Source: Rhizobiaceae bacterium (GTDB lineage Bacteria > Pseudomonadota > Alphaproteobacteria > Rhizobiales > Rhizobiaceae). From it: a stretch of 5,295 nt of DNA. Location: positions 1-5,295 of the forward strand of contig JACMIV010000350.1 in NCBI GenBank assembly GCA_014380965.1, given 5' to 3'. A program made the position numbers and the translations under genes. The notes beneath the pieces were generated by a model. The model made no database searches. It saw nothing but the letters and a program-made list of their open reading frames with translations, and was not told where the DNA came from. Numbering within the stretch: the first letter of the stretch is position 1; each line of letters opens with the position of its first letter. This document shows positions 5,204 through 5,295 of this stretch, one piece after another.

Positions 5204-5295
5204 ATGACCGCACGGCGCAAAGGCGAACGCATCGAACCAAGCTTCGGAATAAAGGACGGCGGCAGCGATGTGCGCGTGTCGGCGGACGATCTCCG
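5204..5295 (+). CDS. Start of an unidentified protein, possibly a class A penicillin-binding protein (partial)
   Basis: Thirty codons are present before the right edge. They begin MTARRKGERIEPSFGIKDGG and continue SDVRVSADDL. AAGGA (5195-5199) lies 4 nt before the ATG. The frame stays open upstream for at least 100 bp but offers no other ATG or GTG there. A short, basic, polar, probably cytoplasmic N-terminus with RIEPSF and a later RVSADD resembles, from memory, the start of rhizobial transglycosylase/transpeptidase (PBP1-type) proteins, whose membrane helix would come later. That resemblance is weak evidence: no domain is visible in 30 residues, so the function is left open. Confidence 0.6.
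   Translation, partial: MTARRKGERIEPSFGIKDGGSDVRVSADDL

Noticed and set aside
4998..5240. Two overlapping minus-strand open frames of 74-80 codons near the right end
   Set aside because: No ribosome binding site or recognisable sequence; Cys/Arg/Pro-rich translations typical of chance frames. They also overlap the better supported plus-strand start at 5204.
1..5295. CRISPR arrays, tRNA or rRNA genes, transposases, phage genes
   Set aside because: No regularly spaced repeats, tRNA-like cloverleaf, rRNA-like conserved stretches or recombinase motifs were seen on either strand.

Overview
The window comes from a GC-rich bacterial chromosome with dense coding. Codon use, the OppA/OppB/OppC and hydrolase sequences, and a small GIY-YIG reading frame of the type often seen in alphaproteobacteria together suggest an alphaproteobacterium, probably Hyphomicrobiales (Rhizobiales). 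This assignment comes from sequence style and family memory, not from a marker gene.

Left two thirds (about 1-3624, minus strand): most of an oligopeptide ABC transporter operon, transcribed right to left. The order is oppA (periplasmic binding protein, 3624-2032), a 110 bp gap, oppB (permease, 1921-998), then oppC (permease, 1001-81), which overlaps oppB by 4 bp. The ATPase genes oppD and oppF, needed for a working importer, are not in the window. The position right after oppC, where oppD is usual, instead holds the first 16 codons of a GIY-YIG nuclease-like gene running off the left edge.

Middle (3625-4012): a 388 bp divergent intergenic region between oppA and a plus-strand hydrolase gene. 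I see no gene in it. It holds four copies of a GCACTG hexamer in both orientations within 68 bp, a short direct repeat, a 10 bp palindrome in the oppA leader, and two mutually exclusive stem-loops just before the hydrolase ribosome binding site.

Right third (4013-5295, plus strand): a complete alpha/beta hydrolase of the cofactor-free (non-heme) haloperoxidase/perhydrolase/aryl esterase family (4013-4831), closed by a strong intrinsic terminator (4867-4898). Next is a non-coding stretch of about 300 bp with an AT-rich TTAA pair and an 80-nt imperfect inverted repeat. Last is the 5' end of another plus-strand gene (5204 to the edge), whose basic N-terminus weakly resembles that of alphaproteobacterial class A penicillin-binding proteins.

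The genes are mostly ordinary. No phage, IS element, CRISPR array, tRNA or rRNA is visible. The items most worth a second look are the GIY-YIG frame in the opp operon, the motif cluster and switch-like hairpins in the divergent region, the proline after HGW in the hydrolase, and the inverted repeat upstream of the last gene.
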